Shown: positions 24,506-36,565 of the stretch, piece after piece
Position numbering within the stretch: position 1 is the stretch's first letter
How the letters are laid out: the number at the start of each line of letters is the position of its first letter
Assembly: GCA_029931535.1 (NCBI GenBank)
Contig: JAQPZY010001569.1
Span: forward strand, 1,397,001 to 1,461,000
Length of the DNA: 64,000 nt
Source: Margaritifera margaritifera
Lineage: Eukaryota > Mollusca > Bivalvia > Unionida > Margaritiferidae
Direction: 5' to 3'
Translations under genes and position numbers: made by a program
Notes under the pieces: model-generated
Told to the model about the DNA's origin: nothing
The model's input: only the letters and a program-made list of their open reading frames with translations
Databases searched by the model: none

Positions 24506-24992
24506 ATGGCTAGCAACAAGGCTATACAGGAACTTGGCGACTTCTTCCAGAGAAGACTTCTTAGTTGTGAAGCTTATGCGGCAGCGATGGCTGCCTTTGA
24601 CAAACAACCTACTCATGCTAAAAGCGCCGGCTTCATGCGCTGCTCCATCGGAAACAGCTGCTCAAGAGCCGTCGGACCGACAGCAAAAGCAAGCATAGAA
24701 CCCAGCGGGACGCATATAGTGCAAGCGTGTGACTGCTACAGTATGAATTGCGCGGCTCAAGAACGACAGCAAAAAGCAAGCAGAGCAGCCAGCAGAGCGC
24801 AAGCACGAGGAGCCTTCTGATCGCGTACTAACAGATGCCTATATCATAGCGGCTGAAGTTTCTCTTAAGGACAAAAATAGAAATGAGAGAACTTGGAAAC
24901 AGACTCTTCGAAAAAATGGAGTGATGTTCGAATGGAAAGAATTTAAGCACTTTCATCAAGCCCTCAAGTACTGGATACCAAGTGATGAATAA
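24506..24992 (+). pseudogene. Frameshifted coding-like stretch, product unknown
   Basis: Frame 2 is open from ATG 24506 to 24820 (MASNKAIQELGDFFQRRLLS...). Frame 3 is open from 24747 to 24992 and reads protein-like: Lys/Gln/Glu-rich, then RVLTDAYIIAAEVSLKDKNR and FEWKEFKHFHQALKYW, ending at TAA. A single gene broken by a frameshift near 24750-24820 explains both. It is clearly more GC-rich than its surroundings. The family is not recognised; a mobile-element protein or a processed gene copy is possible. Confidence 0.4.
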
Positions 24993-25064
24993 AATTGTTA
25001 CAGACCTATTTGTTGCAATAGACGATCTAAACTGGCAGGAAAACCGTGACTCTCTCGAGTCAAG

Positions 25065-25300
25065 TGAGACTCTATGTAAGGTTCCCATTCTTTATGAATG
25101 AAGTCAAGCGAGTCTGTGTGTAATGTTCCCATTCTGTATAAATGATATAAAATGTCTGTATGTAATGTCATGATTTTGTATGAATGAAGTCAAGAGATTC
25201 TCTATATAATGTTCCCATTCTATTTGAATGAAGTCAAGGGAATCTGTATGTATGATTCCCATTCTGTATGAAAATTATCAAATTTCTGTATGTAATGTTC
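25065..25300. repeat. Diverged tandem repeat of about 44 bp, five copies
   Basis: Units share TCTGTATGTAATGTTCCCAT, TCTGTATGAATGAAGTCAAG with point changes and small indels. Confidence 0.8.
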
Positions 25301-26430
25301 ATTGGTACACATAATTAATCATCCCAGCCACCGAGGATATTAAGTCCTTACTTAATACACTCTGCCAGTCCAGATAACTGTGTAATAAATATGATTTCGA
25401 AATCAAATACGTAGTATAAAATAGTAAATGCATGTTAATTGTATGTCATATCAACTTTCTGTTGGGCTTTCTCAGGGCCATAGAGAGAAACCTTTGGACT
25501 CTTGAAAGGTCCTTTAACGTCCTCTTCATTAGGATTCCGTTGATCCTAAAAAATGTCCTTTTTCAACCTGCCATAATGCTCAGGATTAAACAAATGTTTT
25601 TCCTGATGTTGAATTCAATAGTAGGACATCCAACAAATTTATGTAAAAATACTTGTTGATATATTCCAGACCGTTTCAAAGTTCACCTTCTCCTCAAATA
25701 GAAAGATGAATCCATTTCTGCTTTAAAGACATTGATAGAGGGTCTGGGAAAAACCCCACAATAATTAAAACTAAAAAGTGAAAACAAATTTTAAGCTTGG
25801 CAGACTTAGTCTATTTTTTTCATAATAGAAGATATCTTATATTCACCTAACATCAAGATCTGCATATGGATACACATTTAAATCCAAGTTTATTTGTTTG
25901 CTGTTCTTTTCTTTTTTTCTACAAAAGTGTTGGTAATTATGCTTTTTATACCTGTGCCTGTCGGCCTGTGTATCCGTTTGTCATACCTTTTCTAGTACAT
26001 TTGAAGGTAATTAAACCAAAGTTACCAACATGTCTACTTGTTAACAGAAGGAATGTTCCAGGAAAGTATTAGTTTTAGGTGAAACACATAAGCCCATTGG
26101 AAAAGATCAAAAAGGTCAAATTTGTAAAATTTGTAGATAATGAGAACATTGTAAAAATCTTCCATAAGAAGCATAAAGAAATGCCAGGTAAGATATGTGA
26201 TAGATTTTAGGAGATCACACCTGAACCATGGCCAACAGGTAGGTTTGATCGGTAGGGGATCTCAAGTGTTTTTGGAGACAAATAAATTTTAATTGTAAAT
26301 TATAAAAAGATATTCAAAATTCATTTGCCCAATGTTAATCATAAAATTTAGCCATATAAATCAGTGAAACATTTTGCAAGTGAAATGTTAAAGCCATATG
26401 TCACATAATATGTTTCAGCATGTTTTATTG
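25301..26430. other. No recognised gene; possibly the body of a mobile element
   Basis: No conserved motif was found, although the stretch directly precedes a GIY-YIG relic on the same strand and could be a decayed part of it. Confidence 0.35.
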
Positions 26431-26435
26431 AAAAA

Positions 26436-26717
26436 TGTTTGCACTGGCTAACTTCAATATATGACCCACACCAAAGGATCAATCTTCATAAATCTGATTG
26501 GATGACAAATAAGCTGGATAGATGTCTGGTTGCAGAACACTTCTTTTCACCTGGCCATACTTTCAGTGATATAATACTAACTGCAATTGCCCGCAACCAC
26601 AACTGGAATTTCGAAACCAGGAAAGAAAATTAATCTTACTGGATACGCCGCCCAAGAACACTGAAACCAAGCGGCTTGAACTACGAAGACTCCATAATGT
26701 CATCCCCACGCAAATGA
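26436..26717 (+). pseudogene. GIY-YIG nuclease C-terminal relic of a Penelope-like element
   Basis: The frame from about 26436 reads LHKSDWMTNKLDRCLVAEHF, then SPGHTFSDI, and after an in-frame TAA at 26631 continues SYWIRRPRTLKPSGLNYED. The order H-x-S-D, then P/L-V-A-E-H-F, then G-H-x-F-S-D-I, then R-x-x-E/stop-x-Y-W-I, then L-x-P-x-G-L-N is the usual C-terminal half of the GIY-YIG domain that ends Penelope-like retroelements. The reverse transcriptase was not found. The element is dead. Confidence 0.65.
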
Positions 26718-27205
26718 AGGCATCATCTGTTTAGAGCCCCTATTTATTGAATCAAATTATTTATTCATTTAGTTCATTAATCACTCACTCACCTATAATT
26801 ACTGCTGTTTGTTGCGTGGTTTGGGGGGGGGGTTTGGGGGGGGGGGCGTTGGGGCGTCGGGTGGTATCTTTAAAAAATGTGAAACTTTTTTGTAGTTCAA
26901 GGTATTATTATTATTATTATTATCCGGGATATAATCTACGGTTACACCACTTTACATGAATAAAATAGATGGCACTAATGCTCCTCCTTTTGTACGTCAG
27001 TACCGACTAGTTTGTTTTTTGTCATCGGGGTTCAAACCAATTAGGCGCGACATCTAAAATTTTCAAGCAATACCTCCATTTAGACATAATAATGTAAACT
27101 GTAGTAAATAATGTAAACTGTAGTAAATTCAACGCCTTCTTTTATGCTTATTATTTGTCTTGTTTGTCTCTATTTTGTAATTGCCTTTGACAAAGACTCA
27201 CTGAG
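26718..27205. other. No recognised gene
   Basis: G-rich run at 26821-26848, TTA repeat at 26905-26922 and a short duplication AATAATGTAAACTGTAGTAA (27090 and 27107). Confidence 0.6.
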
Positions 27206-27895
27206 AGTCAAAAGTGCATAGGCTAAAGTTTGTTCAGCTCAGCATCGCAAATGATATCCGAGTCTGTAGCTCAGAGGATTTTCAAGTGATGGTCTCGAAA
27301 TGTAGATAAAATTATCAAATTTATTTCGTGCACAAACGATCTCAACACCATTTGTATCGACATACAGAGCGACACCACTCATTTAAGACATGCTGCATAT
27401 GAACGGTCTGTGTACATGTGATTCACCATGTTAATCCTGGAGTAATTGGAAGAGTCCATTTTTGATACAGAACTGAGCGGTTATGAGAGCCGTCGCATGC
27501 CACTGGTAAATAAACATCGTCTGCATCTTCTAGTTTTCTTTACACTATTTGAAATTTCTACTTAATGTCTGTTTAGGATATGATTTGTCTATAGAGCAGA
27601 CGATGTTTGTTTACCTGTAGTACGCCACGGCTCCCATAACAGCTGTCCTTTAATCCAAAAATGGGCTCTTTCATAACTCCAGGACCAACGTGGCGTACAT
27701 AGACCACTCTTTTTCACCATGTATCGAATGAGTGGTGCTGCTTTGTATACGAATGGTGTTGAAATATTTCGTGCGCGAAACGAATTTGGTAATTTTAGCT
27801 ACATTTTGAGACGCTCACGTGAAAAATTACTGAGTTACTGACGCGATATCATTCGCGATGATGAGCTGAACGAACTATAGTTAAAAACTAGCTTT
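27206..27895. mobile_element. Large foldback element with arms of about 300 bp
   Basis: Left arm 27206-27524 is the reverse complement of right arm 27596-27895 with moderate divergence; the loop is about 70 bases. Landmarks are GTTCAGCTCA (27231) with TGAGCTGAACG (27861), and AACATCGTCTGC (27513) with GCAGACGATGTT (27596). There is no open frame of note. It is unrelated in sequence to the foldback at 1861-3172. Confidence 0.9.
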
Positions 27896-28576
27896 GCACT
27901 GTTCGTTGTCATTGTTTTACATTTATCTTAGTCAATTCCTCGCACACGGGAGAAATGAAATATGAAAAAAAATGAAATATATACAATCTAAAATCTGACT
28001 TGTAAGACCACTATCTTGCTAGAGCACATTCTCATTGCACTGATTAATCAATTATATAGTGCTCTGACCTGTAATCAGAGACCACCAGCTCGAAAGACCA
28101 TTTTTTTTAATACTGTATATATATTACACGCATAGTTTGTGACAGCTAAACGGCATAAATAGAATATTGGCTGGCCGGAAATATAAACCGCTTGCAGGTA
28201 CACTATTTTGATCTCTCTTATTCGGAGAAATGTACAAGAAGACAAACATATATAATTGATTTTTATTACATATCAAACAGTAATTACATATAAATTAATC
28301 AAATTACTTGCCCATTATATAAGCCTAGAGGGAGAGTAAACCCAATTCAACAATATCCAAATGATTAGCTAAATATATGCAAACTTAGCTCCCTCTTTTC
28401 CACATTTTCAAGGAATAATAGTGCAAATCTTATTTAACGTATCATAAATAAGACATTAAGAGTTTGATATATTGCCTTATTTACGATCTAGATGACCAAT
28501 ATGTACCTGAGGTTAGTCTTATAAAAATTATAAAAATAATTAAAAATCATAAAGAAATATGATAATGTAAATTCGT
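27896..28576. other. No recognised gene
   Basis: AT-rich; nothing identifiable. Confidence 0.5.
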
Positions 28577-28730
28577 GTGTTTGAGATTTAAGTGTACCAT
28601 ACCATTCATTTCTAACAAAATTTGGGTGTTTGCGATTTAAGCGTACCATACCATTCATTTCTAACAACATTTCGGTGTTTGAGATATAAGCGTATCATCA
28701 TAATTCATTTCTAACAACATTTGGGTGTTT
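28577..28730. repeat. 49-bp minisatellite, three copies
   Basis: Unit GTGTTTGAGATTTAAGCGTA, CCATACCATTCATTTCTAAC, AACATTTGG, starting at 28577, 28626 and 28675. Confidence 0.9.
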
Positions 28731-29950
28731 CACCAATTAGCGACCCTCTTTCTCTTTCTTTTACACATTTGTTCTGGTAATTTCTCAGGCTTTCGTCGTG
28801 ATTTCTTTAATGGATTGTTTGATTGCTGCTGAAATAGATTCAGCTGAAATTGAATATAATGGGAATTAATGTAATATTTACTTATCAAAATAAATCTGCT
28901 AAATGTATTATCATAGGACAAATAGTTTGATGACAGAACCATGTAAATGAAACGCTGATGCAAATTACAGTATTATCTGCAGACTTAATTAAACAAGGAC
29001 GACACTTTAAATCCTGAGACCTTCAAAATTCCGATAGCCCGTTGCCCGGAGCAAGTTAATTTTTAATATGGGCAAGAAAGTTTCCTGATGTGGTGAAATC
29101 ACTCAACTCTGTAACGTGATTTTTCCCTCATGGACGTGCTAGTTGGCCTAATGCCTCTTTATCCAGTTTAGGAGCATTGGAACAACATCTCAAGTGGTGC
29201 GACTATTTTGTGAAAATTTTAAAAATTTTAAGACAGGGTGGAATTATAGAGTGGCCATCAGCTTGTAAATGAATAATATGAACAAAATTTGTGGTTGTTT
29301 TGGCTGCCCAGGTCACCCCAATTACAATTCCTTTGCAGTTTTTATCTAAGATATAGATCTTCTCATCATATTATTGATATATGTGTCAATGGTTATTGTG
29401 TGCAACACACTCCTTAAACACAAAGCATTCAAATGATATTCAACACACACACACACACAAGTTTACAATGCAGAAAATTAGAGCAATTTACATTCTAGAT
29501 TGTCACTGTTGCACCGTTGCACATAGTGAAAGGACATTAGTATTGTTTTACTTGAATTGTGCATACTGTGTGTATATTAAAAGAAAAATTCATCTTTATG
29601 AGCCCTTGACTAAAAACAAGTTGACAATCCAAGGTAAATGTTGTATGAAATGGACATCATGCCCGGGCCACTCGGAGTCAAGGCAATCAGAGATCATAAT
29701 GCCACGCCTGAAAATTAAGTTTAGTAATGTGTCAGGTTGAAATACTACATTAGAGATTTTCTCTAGACGCAAATTAATTGATACATTTCAAGGAACTTAA
29801 GGTAACAAAGTTTGAAATGGAAAATAATCGCAAATATATTTTTGGTTTCATTGTATATACTTGGCACCCGTCATACAGAAGTACAGTTTTGTGCTGTATC
29901 ATCGTGAACAAGCATGCTAGAAGCTTTTCTCAGATGTTGATAGACTAAAA
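28731..29950. other. No recognised gene
   Basis: The plus frame at 29381-29740 (119 codons) contains a CA-repeat translation and no recognisable domain. Confidence 0.5.
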
Positions 29951-29954
29951 TAAT

Positions 29955-30130
29955 TTAAAAAACTCAAAGTGACACGGCTGGAAATAGAAATAACGGTCGA
30001 TGTGTTTTCAGCTCTTATGTAATAACATTACCTCCGCCATTTTGGATAACGTCCAATGGGGAAACCATTAGGCAGTGCGTACCTGACCTTCTGTGTTGAG
30101 CATAATAGGAGGACAGGGTGCCAGGCTATC
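29955..30130. repeat. Dispersed repeat family R4, copy 2 (inverted)
   Basis: Reverse complement of 20175-20395, with ATTTTGGATAACGTCCAATG and GGCAGTGCGTACCTGACCTT as landmarks. Confidence 0.85.
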
Positions 30131-30347
30131 ACTGTACCCTTCAGGGCACTATTATAATTTGTACAGTGTCATGTCGCCAATGCCAACAGGAAGTAGAGTA
30201 CCAAAAAATATGCTGATTCGTGGATTCTTGTCAGGTGTAAAAAGGACAAGGATAGACAAATATAACATTAATTACTGTGTACATGATTTGCTACCTGGTG
30301 AAAGTAATGAGTGTTTCGTGACATGATATATCTCTTATCTATATATA

Positions 30348-31179
30348 TTGTTACGACTAGGGGTAATGTAACAAAAGAAAAGACTCAAACAAGCTTTCAA
30401 GATTTAAATACAAATATTTAATTTCCTAAATATTTCAACAAACAATCCAAGTGAAAGAATTAAAAATAACTTACAGTATAGAATATCCTTAAAAGTCCTA
30501 AATTGTTCTGAAGTGCACAGATCCGGAAGTTAATCCAAATATTCCGAATGAGATTCCGAATGAAACCTTTGCTGTACCGATGTGTTAATAAGAATTAGTT
30601 ATCCAAGTTTTATAAATTCCAAATAGTCCTTGTGAATATGGAATAACACAAGTTCTAGAAATGTTTCCGATAATTCCACGGCGCTGTATAATTACTAAAG
30701 TTGAAGAAACAGTACTAATCCAGAATGCACTGTATTAAATATATATCTGAAGTAGAATATCCGCACACAAAAATAAACCAAATTCGTGTATGACCTCTCA
30801 GGCTGTCAAACTATGCTAAGAATGCATAACACAACAATACATCCTATTATATATCTTCTTAATACGCAGAATCGAAATAAAAACCCACACTACGTCTTTG
30901 ATAAACAACTGGGTATTTCGAAATAATTTCCTTCTAATAAACAAGATTCATTCTTCGGATGTGATCTTAAACTATAATTCCTGGTCAATATAATATTTAC
31001 TCTTAAAAGTACAATAACTAGGTCAAAAGTTCAAACCTCACGCGCTGAAAACACGTGACATGACTAAAGCTTAAGTGAATTATCGATCGCAATTACCGTA
31101 TGTATACTCACGGCAAGACGACAGCTGTTAGACTAAGAACAGAGATCATAAACTAATAAACTATACCATTATTATTAAG

Positions 31180-31183
<4 letters not shown>
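30348..31183 (+). repeat. Family R3, copy 3 (reference copy)
   Basis: It begins TTGTTACGACTAGGGGTAAT just after a TA run and ends GAAATATATA at the start of a long TA tract. Both ends meet TA repeats, as in the other copies, suggesting insertion into TA or carriage of a TA tail. No coding frame. Confidence 0.85.

Positions 31184-31250
<67 letters not shown>
31182..31250. repeat. TA microsatellite
   Basis: About 34 TA units at the 3' end of R3 copy 3. Confidence 0.95.
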
Positions 31251-31256
<6 letters not shown>

Positions 31257-31299
31257 AAGTGCTGAAGCTGCGATATGCATGTTGCAATTTAATATATAC

Positions 31300-31548
31300 C
31301 GCAACCACTTAATGTTCGGGAGTGGAACCGAAGGGTGGGGTGGGGGTGGGGGGCTGGATGTTTTTGAAATAAAATTCCGACTCTCAAATAGCTTGAAATA
31401 AGTATTCTTGCTCTGATTTATAGCCACGCTCACACTCACACTCACACAAAAAAGCAACCTACTATATCCATAATATTAATTTTCAAAAAAAATCCCTGCT
31501 CGAAAGAAAATCCCAGCCCCCACCCCCATAATTAAATCGTCGGTCCCT
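31300..31548. mobile_element. Palindromic G/C-tract TIR family M1, copy 1
   Basis: The right end reads ATTAAATCGTCGGTCCCT, the complement of the family end AGGGACCGACCATTTAAT; the left end is worn. Inside lie a G-rich run (31337-31353), TCAAATAGCTTGAAA and, on the other side, AAATCCCAGCCCCCAC. Confidence 0.75.
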
Positions 31549-31614
31549 AAATCTCAATCTTCATCATTAATAAAAGAGCACGGGACGTGCAAAGCCACGG
31601 TAACCTCAGCCAGT

Positions 31615-31805
31615 AAAGGACCTACCATTTTATTTTCGGAGGGTGGGTGGGGGGGGGGGGTGCTGGTATTTTTTGAGAACAAATAAAATGTCCGTTCCTC
31701 AAATAGCTTGAAAAATATTCTTTCTCTGGTTTATAAACAAAAACAAGAAAAGAACTTGTTATATCTATTATACAAGTTGACAAAAATAAATTATCTTGAG
31801 GTAAA
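31615..31805. mobile_element. Family M1, copy 2 (left half)
   Basis: It starts AGGACCTACCATTTTATTTT followed by a G tract and TCAAATAGCTTGAAAAATAT, as in copy 1, and stops after TTATCTTGAGG; the right half is missing. Confidence 0.7.
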
Positions 31806-31849
31806 AAGCGCGCTCCCAATTTGTTTAAAATATAATTTGATACAATCAA

Positions 31850-32005
31850 ACCTTTATTAATCGGCCACCTCAGGGAAAAAGAAAAAAATGGCCTCTTAAG
31901 TCAGGTGTCTGCGAAATACAAGATAATTTCTTGTAAAATCTGGTTATAATGACATTCAAAAGATGGCCGTTTAAGACACGTGTTTGTTAATTAAAGAAGA
32001 CTTTT
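31850..32005. mobile_element. pogo/Tigger-like terminal fragment
   Basis: CAATCAAACCTTTATTAATC, GGCCACCTC and GATGGCCGTTTAAGACACGT match the usual design of pogo-type ends, in which an AACCT-x-x-TTAAT start is followed by alternating GGCC-x-x-TTAA steps. No transposase frame. Confidence 0.4.
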
Positions 32006-32682
32006 TAGACAGGTTCAGTTGTAGGCTAATTTATTCAAATGCTTATCGGTCTTTTCCAATCTGTCTACACCTAATTATTACTCTTTTCTCTTATAAAGTT
32101 TCTTCGAGACCATGGCATATAATTATATTATTAACACAGATAACTGAGAGATATCAACATTTAGTAACTATTCCAATCGAAAGAGAAGGAATTTTCTTTT
32201 TCATTACAATGATACGTGTATATGTTAATCCTTTAACCTTAAAAGACCTCTCTGTTCTAGATAGCAATGGTCCTCGAATCTTTGAGTTATCAATCATCTT
32301 GAATGTGGCTCTGACAATTCTGTAATGCAACCGCTAAAAACTTACACTGATCGGCTTTTCAAACAAAATCTTCAGCACATATATCAAACGAACACGAACC
32401 TTATTCCATTAAGTCATTAATCAATCAACAGAACACAACTCCTTTTACCTAACATGAATGATACATGGTGTATTTTCAACTATAAAGTCAGTTAGTCAAT
32501 AAATCCTCCATGTAACATTTTGTAATTGCTGAATTATAGAACAAACTGTCACTATTTCTAGCGAGATGTGCGTACTTTGTCTTCGATCATTGCACGTGTT
32601 GCAAGGACGCTAAAGGTTAAGTATGTGAATCAGTTTGAAACTTACCCGTGGCCTCTATTAAGTATGCAGCAAAACGATATCT

Positions 32683-32685
<3 letters not shown>
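32006..32685. other. No recognised gene
   Basis: The plus frame at 31984-32325 shows no domain. Confidence 0.5.

Positions 32686-32734
<49 letters not shown>
32686..32734. repeat. GA microsatellite
   Basis: About 24 GA units. Confidence 0.95.
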
Positions 32735-32735
<1 letters not shown>

Positions 32736-32910
32736 ATGGTAGGCAGATTAAGCTTCTTTCTTTTGAAGACTACAATCTTTATCTCAGAGATGAGTCTCTC
32801 CTGTGATCATTGTAAATGTAACCCAATCCTCTGCAAGGACGGAATGAATATGGCAAGCTTAATAGCAACTAAATAAACACATAATACATACACACGCGTA
32901 CGTATATCCA

Positions 32911-33028
32911 TCGATCCATACATACATACGCACATACATACATGAACACACGTAAGTACAACCATCCATCCATCCAACCGTACGTGCATACATACATACA
33001 TACATACATACATACATACATACATACT
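32911..33028. repeat. CATA tetranucleotide repeat, impure then pure
   Basis: Impure CATA/CATC units give way to a pure (CATA) run from 32986 to 33028. Confidence 0.9.
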
Positions 33029-33029
33029 G

Positions 33030-33865
33030 AGATTTTTACACAGAAAACATCCATACCAGTTCGAAAAACACGTCATATCATTCAATCATCAATCATTTTG
33101 CTATAACCAACTCTGGAGCCGCAAAACTTGTACTGATATGAATGATATACGTTTTTGTTTTTAACTAATAGGTTAATAATACAGGTTGTATTACAGCCAT
33201 ATTCTTTTCATTTTGCAGTCGAACGACAACCGCACGTTTCGAAGTTACAATAAAAGTCAACACTGTACATAAATTTACCTATTGCCCATGGCGTTTGTTA
33301 ATTACACTAACAATTTTGAATTAAAACAACGATCTCACACAGTGATAATGTGCGCTGACAACTGACATTTGTCAATATTTTGCAACTAGAAGAAAAGATG
33401 GTGGCTGCATTACACGAGTTAGGGCTAACAGATATATACAGCACATGATCTAAGTTTATATTTCCTGTTGTGCAGGAAGATCCATTTATAATCAAAAACA
33501 CGTGCTGGTTAAACCTTCTAAGCTTATTGGTAATTTAAACTTTCTTGACTGGTCACCCGCCTCTAATCTTCAAATAAATGTCCTTCCTTTCTGGAGACTA
33601 AAATAATTTTATCACGGCAATGAGGAGTATTCAGAGAATCTTATTTCGTAATCCGTTGTTTTAGTGGATCACACATTACAAAGTTGGGAAGACATGTATT
33701 CCAACAACGAGTTTAAACGTTTTTAAATAACTATGCCACAAACAGATTTAAATATCTTTTTTCCGGAATTGTTCATACTTACTTAAGTTAATGAATGAAT
33801 ATTTCCTAGTTAAGATAAAATGATAAATGACATGACCTCATCATTATTGGGTCTATTTTCATGTA
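33030..33865. other. No recognised gene
   Basis: Nothing identifiable in either strand. Confidence 0.5.
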
Positions 33866-34528
33866 GTGACCATACAGTTGTCATCTTTCAATATGTCCAT
33901 TTCTGTCGGGATGCCGAGGACTCTGACTTGGACAACATTATGGTTACTCGTTCAACAAAGCTTTAGTAGTTACTCGCTGATGAAATTTCTTTCACTATTG
34001 CATGTCAGAAGGATATCAAGTAAGCACCAATTAATTAGGCCTTTGAAAGGATATCATATTGTTTGCATTCCAATTTCATTTGTCGAATTTGTCGACATTT
34101 TCTTGACATTTATAAAGAATATTCATAAGAAGTGTTGCAAGGAAGACAGTGTATATAATGTGAACCATGCTATAATGACCTGGCTTTCTGATTACGCAGC
34201 GAAGGTACAAAATTCTAGCATATCAAGGTCAGTCTATCCATATCTCCTTCTTGTAGACGAACTAAACTATAACGACCATTCCGCTATATTGGTTTGTATA
34301 AGAAATAAATGTAATTCAATAAGATTTAATTCCCTTGGGTACTCTTCCTATAAAAGATGTATAACTTTCTTATTTGAAAAAAGACTGACGTCAAGATTTT
34401 TGTTCTATTGCTGTAGAAGGACTTTTTCTCATTTTCTAACTTTGGAAATTGCGATTTATTTTACTTGTTTTGAAATTAAATTTAAGTCGACAACTGTTTC
34501 TATGTTGTTCTATGTTTCTAGTGAGTAG
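33866..34528 (+). other. 220-codon open frame, coding status doubtful
   Basis: Unusually long for such AT-rich DNA. The translation is hydrophobic and Ser/Phe-rich with a possible early hydrophobic segment but no recognised domain. Its last third overlaps a diverged copy of repeat R2, which argues against a conserved gene. Confidence 0.2.
34275..34480 (+). repeat. Family R2, diverged copy B
   Basis: Shares CCATTCCGCTATATTGG, a CAATAAGATTTAATTCC-type step and GAAGGACTTTTTCTCATTTT order with copy C about 320 bases downstream, giving a tandem arrangement. Confidence 0.6.
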
Positions 34529-34653
34529 TTTTCCTTATCTATTTTAATTTCGGGGTATGTAGATTATACATACACACTGAATGACGCTGTTACGACTCTT
34601 CCGCTATATTGGATTTAATAATGAGTTCCTAATAAATTTATTTCAGCAAGATT

Positions 34654-34728
34654 TACTCTTGTTACGTACTCCTGTTAAGTACTCCTGTTACGTACTCTTG
34701 TTATGTGCTCTTGTTACGTACTCCTTTT
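34654..34728. repeat. 13-bp tandem repeat inside R2
   Basis: Five to six units of TACTC(C/T)TGTTACG. Confidence 0.9.
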
Positions 34729-34744
34729 AGAAAAGAAAAATACT

Positions 34745-35033
34745 TTTATTATTTAAAAACAGATTGCTATATCAAAATGTTTGTTTTATTGACATGAAAG
34801 GATTTTTTATTCTCAATCTATTGAACTTTGAACATTGTGATTCAGTTTATTTGCTTTCAAATTAATTCAGCGTTGACAAGTTCTGCTCTGTTGTTTGTCA
34901 TTTGCTAGGGTTTTCCCTATCTATGTAAAAGCACGGTGTATAACTTAAAGGTAAACATTATGACGTCACAAAAGAAAACGTTTTTGCATGGATCAGTCAC
35001 AGAAACTGTTACATAGATACATAATGGACGTAC
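34745..35033 (+). repeat. Family R2, copy C
   Basis: Full match to copy A at 3640-3955, ending at the same GTTACATAGATACATAATGG. The sequence after this point differs from that after copy A. Confidence 0.85.
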
Positions 35034-35039
35034 GCCTAT

Positions 35040-36390
35040 TTGTCCGGTATAGACTTTATCAGGGCACAAACCTTAGGCATGTATTACTATTACACCAAAG
35101 TTTCAGTTGAAGCCTATTGGCTTAGTGTTGGCAAGTGATATTGATTAAATATAACTTTCAAATACTTTTACACAAAACTTTAATATAGTTGACAAGAACG
35201 ACGCCGGCGCTATTCGCCTCCAAAGTGATACCCGTGTCTTGCCATTCACCGGTAAGATAGAAAAGAAGAAGAAAAAAAAACTATATATGGGACGTGAACT
35301 GATTTTCGCTCGGTAAAAGGAGTCCGCGTAAATGTTGCCACTCGTGTCAAAATTAAGATGGATTGGTTACACATTGTGTACGTAATTTTCTGTGGTACGT
35401 GCAACATTTTGTACTTTTTTTCTCAAAAAGAAACCTCTTAGGGTTTTCTTTTCTTTATTCACTAAAAGCATCCATATATTCACAGCTCTAAGAGTGCCAA
35501 TAAAAGAAAACAGAAATCAACAGATTTAACCTTACGTACTATAAAGTTGGTGTCGTCGAAGGCGCATACGATAACTTGGCACTGTTAAAATAATCTAGAA
35601 ACACTGGAAATCAAAGGGACAACACATATATACGCGTCATTGCCTCTTATTTTTTAAAAAATAAAAAATGATTTATCGCTACTTTATCACAGTTCTGTCA
35701 TCGTTCACGTAGGTAAGAATTTAATAAATGTCATTTTTCTGTCTTATACGCCAGATTATTGAGAAATTTATTTACATTTTTATAGACAGGAAATAAATTG
35801 TTTCTTTATGGTTAAGTTTTATTTCTAAACACTTACGTCCTCCACACCACACAACCCCCATCCCCCTTCTTCGTAGTTTCATGTGTTGAAAACATCATTT
35901 TTTTCTGAAATTGGATACTGAAGTAGCCTATATATGAACTAAATATTTTTGGATAACAAACTTGCGAACACGTGAATTTCAATGTTGAATTATCGACCGA
36001 TATGATGGATTATACCTATATTAAAATAGGGTTAAAGATACAAAAAGTGGGAAGGTCAACTTTGAGATTTTGACATGCATGACCCATCCCCACCCTCCCG
36101 TACACTGTTTCTGAATGAAGTTCAAATTCTGTTATGTACAGCACGAGTGCAACAAACGCTTTTATAAGACACAGTGTCACATAATGAAAATGGATAGCAT
36201 ACATCAACGAAGTTGATCTCGGTCAGAATTTATGAAAGAAATGTAAAACCTTTAGGATAACTTATGACAGTTTATTTAATTATTTCTATCTGTCATGTAT
36301 ACCTCATACTAACACCTTATATACAAGCATAAACAAATCGACACGTTAACCTCACATCCAGAACACTACTTTTGCATGGGAATGTTGTTA
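35040..36390. other. No recognised gene
   Basis: A short GC-richer stretch (35195-35255) opens a 27-codon frame ending at GTAAGA, but it lacks a family match. The rest is AT-rich without signal. Confidence 0.45.
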
Positions 36391-36394
36391 TTAT

Positions 36395-36565
36395 TCGACA
36401 TAACGCACCTCGCTATTACGAGCTTTCGGATATAACGAACACCTTATATAGACAATAAGTTCACATAAACATAGATACAAAACCTTGTTATAACGGACAC
36501 TCTTATAATGAAATCTTCGTATGTAACGCTAATCGTTCCTTGTAAAGAGAGGTGCTATTGTATCC
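36395..36565. mobile_element. pogo/Tigger-like terminal fragment
   Basis: CGACATAACGCACCTCGCTA, TTATAACGGACACTCTTATA and, at the right end, AGAGAGGTGCTATTGTATCC form a worn inverted pair of the type that ends in ACCTCGTTATAACGGAC in pogo-like transposons. Confidence 0.5.

Noticed and set aside
35185..35257. Possible small exon ending at GTAAGA (reads VDKNDAGAIRLQSD)
   Set aside because: No family match, no partner exon and a weak acceptor; could equally be repeat sequence.
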